Source: Holophaga sp.
GTDB taxonomy: Bacteria > Acidobacteriota > Holophagae > Holophagales > Holophagaceae
Length of the DNA stretch: 7,336 bases
NCBI GenBank assembly: GCA_016715205.1
Contig: JADKBC010000026.1
Coordinates: 1 to 7,336, forward strand
Reading direction: 5' to 3'
Part shown: positions 5,603 to 7,336 of the stretch, piece by piece
How the letters are laid out: every line of letters begins with the position of its first letter
Position numbering within the stretch: the stretch's first letter is position 1
Position numbers and translations under genes: made by a program
Notes under the pieces: model-generated
Database searches by the model: none
What the model saw: only the letters and a program-made list of their open reading frames with translations
What the model was told of the DNA's origin: nothing

Positions 5603-7336
5603 CAGTTCGAAATCCAGGCCGTAGGCGCCTGCAGCAAGTTCGCCTATGCGCCATACACCCAGACCCTGAGCATGCCCCAGTCTGGCAGCCTGACCCTCAA
5701 CCTGCTCTTGCAGAAAGTGGGCCAGCGCCCGCAAGGCCCGTTCCAGGTCCTGGTTGAAGAAACCTTCGACCACAGCCCACCCGGCCTGACCATCAACGGT
5801 TCGGGGCTCGCCAACAATGAAGATGTCATCAACGCCCTCTCCACTCCCCTGACCCAACTCGATGACACCGGCCTCTGGCGCACCGAACTTCTGACAGCCA
5901 TCCCCAGCTTCGAGAACGGTCTGGCTGCCATCCGGCAGGAAAGCCTGGTGGTGACCTACACCCTCAAACCCGGCCTGAGCTGGTCGGACGGCGCCCCCCT
6001 GACCTCCGCCGACATCGCATTCACCTGGCGCAAGCTGACCCAGCCCAGCCCCCACCAGCTATGACCTGAGCAAGCCGCTCTTCCACATCCAGTCCGTCAG
6101 CACACCCAACCCGCTGACCGCCGTGCTGACCTTCCGGCCGCGCTACTACACCAACAACTATCTGCTGGCAATCACCTACCTGCTGCCCGAACATATCCTG
6201 CACAGCACCCACCTGCTGGACATCATGTTCGGCTCGCAGTATGCCAACCTGCCGGTGGGCAACGGCCCATACCTGCCCACCCGCTATCTGCCGGGGGCTT
6301 ACCTGGATGTGCGCGCCAACCCCAACTATGTTGGCGCCAGCCTGCGGCCTGCCAAACATCAAAACCGTGCGCTTCACCTTCATCGGCGATCCCTACAAGG
6401 ACCTGACCAACCACATGGTGGACGCAGCCGCCAACGTCCAATACAGCCAGTCCCTGCCGCCCAATTATGGCGCTTCTCCGCTCCAGTTCGTCCAGAGCGA
6501 AACCGGCGGAGTGGAATTCATGTACCTGAACACCACCCGGCCGCAGCTCAGTGAGCCCCAGGTGCGCCAGGCCCTCTGGCTGGCCCTCGACCGCCAGTCC
6601 GCCATCGCCCAGCTGCCCACCGCCAGCGCCGTCCTCGGCGCCACTTATCTACCCTCCTCCAGCCCGTTCACAGCCCGCCAGCCAGCCCGCCCCGTTCAAC
6701 GGCCCAGGCGGCCCAACCTGCTGGACAGCCGCCGGCTGGGTTGACCACAACGCCAGCGGCGCCGGGATAAAAACGGCGTGGAGCTGCGCTTTACCCTGGC
6801 CTACAACCCCTCCAACCAGTTCCGCCACAACCTGGCGCTCAAATTCCAATCCGACCTGGCTTCGATCGGGGTCGAGCTCCAACTGCAACCCTACCCCTCC
6901 CTGGGTTCGATCCTGGAACAGTTCAAATTCGGCGATCTGGATGCGGTCATTGTGGCCTGGATGGGCTACCCGGTCTACGACACAGAGTTTGTGCGTGAGC
7001 TGGCGACAGCCAACATCCCAACCGCCTACAACAGCTACAACGGCAGCAACTATGCCCGCTTCAGCAGCCCGGCCAACGACCTGCTGATCCAGTCGATCCT
7101 CCAGCCCCAGGGCTTTGCAGCCCTCAAGCAAGCCTACCTCGCCCAACAGGCCGAATTTACAGCCCAGCTCCCGCAGCTCCCCACCCAGCACTTCGCCCGC
7201 CTGGACGGCGCCCGCCCGGATCTGGTCAACTTCAAGCCCTTTGGCATGGCCCCGCTGACCTGGAATATTGCTGAATGGATCCTGCCCGAAAACCCATATG
7301 ATCTGGCTGTCTTCGCCGGGCTGACGCCCGGAAGCC
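5603..7336 (+). CDS. C-terminal family-5 solute-binding domain (frameshifted, open at window end)
   Basis: After the last repeat module the product becomes an SBP_bac_5-type periplasmic/extracellular binding domain, as in peptide, nickel and some oligosaccharide ABC importers. Hallmarks in order: NNEDVINALSTPLTQLDDTG (from 5815), the core motif LKPGLSWSDGAPLTSADIAF (near 5965-6024), PVGNGPYLPTRYLPGAYLDV (near 6252-6311), LNTTRPQLSEPQVRQALWLA (near 6527-6586) followed by LDRQSAI, then KNGVELRFTL (from 6769) and NGSNYARFSSPANDLLIQ. At roughly 500-530 residues it is full length. The frame shifts at C5 6049-6053, near 6345, between about 6655 and 6770, then is open in one frame from 6766 to the end. 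Fusion behind a long repeat stalk is unusual, because such proteins normally stand alone next to permease genes. The ligand cannot be deduced. Confidence 0.8.

Larger units (their letters stand above)
2449..5721 (+). repeat. Array of about eleven carboxypeptidase-regulatory/Cna-B-like modules
   Basis: Each module is about 95-105 residues with the same signature: G-G-x-I-x-G-x-V at the start, a G-x-P-(V/L)-x-x-(V/I) strand, a D-x-N-G-x-Y turn (e.g. DPNGYYTMTGL, DQNGNYTLKGL, DANGYYTLPGL), a Y-x-(V/I) strand, a Y-Y-P or (F/W/L)-Y strand, and a closing aliphatic strand before the next G-G. Approximate module starts are 2449, 2746, 3047, 3341, 3660, 3958, 4267, 4586, 4882, 5158 and 5440. This is the transthyretin/prealbumin-like beta fold of CarboxypepD_reg and Cna-B domains, common as stalks or carbohydrate-contacting modules in surface proteins. 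Modules diverge strongly, so the array is old and not a recent tandem expansion. Frame switches are scattered through it, and the TGA at 3972-3974 disappears when one G is added at 3970-3971. Confidence 0.75.
1682..7336 (+). pseudogene. Multi-module secreted protein with C-terminal solute-binding domain, frameshifted, 3' end outside window
   Basis: This is a single gene of about 1,885 codons so far, read on one strand but switching frame about 20 times. Bridging each switch with one base gives a continuous domain series: signal peptide, helical Gln/Ala segment, beta domain, about eleven ~100-residue carboxypeptidase-regulatory/Cna-B-like modules, and an extracellular family-5 solute-binding domain. 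The product should be exported and act on the cell surface, perhaps displaying a peptide- or sugar-binding protein on a long stalk. No lipobox cysteine follows the signal peptide, unlike typical Gram-positive solute-binding lipoproteins. The frame breaks are single-base gains and losses, many in C or G runs, while motifs stay conserved. The gene may therefore be intact in the organism and damaged by consensus error; a true recent pseudogene is the alternative. No transporter permease or ATPase gene is visible in the window. Confidence 0.8.

Noticed and set aside
2449..5721. Many minus-strand and alternate-frame open frames across the GC-rich gene.
   Set aside because: They are shadows caused by scarce stop codons in GC-rich sequence; their products are Pro/Arg/Ala-rich without domains.
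1682..7336. Programmed ribosomal frameshifting or phase variation as the reason for the frame changes.
   Set aside because: Around 20 sites with both +1 and -1 shifts, short runs of five or fewer, and no repeated slippery heptamer or pseudoknot pattern make a regulated mechanism implausible.
1..7336. CRISPR array, tRNA, rRNA or toxin-antitoxin genes.
   Set aside because: I saw no regularly spaced identical repeats, no tRNA-like cloverleaf or rRNA sequence, and no small paired genes.

Overview
The window holds the right-hand part of an IS200/IS605-family insertion sequence (about 1-1583), followed by one very long, GC-rich secreted-protein gene (1682 to beyond the window end) whose reading frame is broken by about 20 single-base indels. 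The GC-rich codon use, the extracellular beta domain with adhesin-like repeats, and the peptide-type substrate-binding domain suggest a free-living environmental bacterium. I would guess Chloroflexota (Anaerolineae-like), but no taxonomic marker is present, so this is only an inference.

Layout. (1) 1-402: tnpA, a Y1 HUH transposase, with only its first few residues outside the window. (2) 391-419: a near-consensus promoter in the tail of tnpA, whose predicted transcript would start at or next to the tnpB start codon at 427. (3) 427-1563: tnpB, an intact RNA-guided nuclease with all RuvC residues and the zinc-finger cysteines. (4) 1551-1583: the right end, a perfect 9-bp hairpin that contains the tnpB stop codon, then a tandem TTGAC repeat; the omega RNA (reRNA) should lie here. 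(5) 1584-1681: short AT-rich leader of the downstream gene with a ribosome binding site. The -35 box of its probable promoter coincides with the TTGAC at the IS end. (6) 1682-7336: one gene of about 1,885 codons. Once the frameshifts are bridged it reads as signal peptide, Gln/Ala-rich helical segment, extracellular beta domain, about eleven ~100-residue carboxypeptidase-regulatory/Cna-B-like modules, and a C-terminal family-5 (peptide/nickel type) solute-binding domain, still open at the window edge.

How the parts relate. TnpA would excise and insert the element as single-stranded DNA next to TTGAC. TnpB with its omega RNA would cut the empty donor site and so favour retention of the element. 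The big gene is independent of the IS but lies directly downstream, and its promoter seems to have survived the insertion because the element's own terminal TTGAC rebuilds the -35 box. The indels fall almost entirely in the big gene, many in C or G runs, and leave conserved motifs and exact cysteine spacings intact. Consensus sequencing error is therefore at least as likely as true pseudogenisation.
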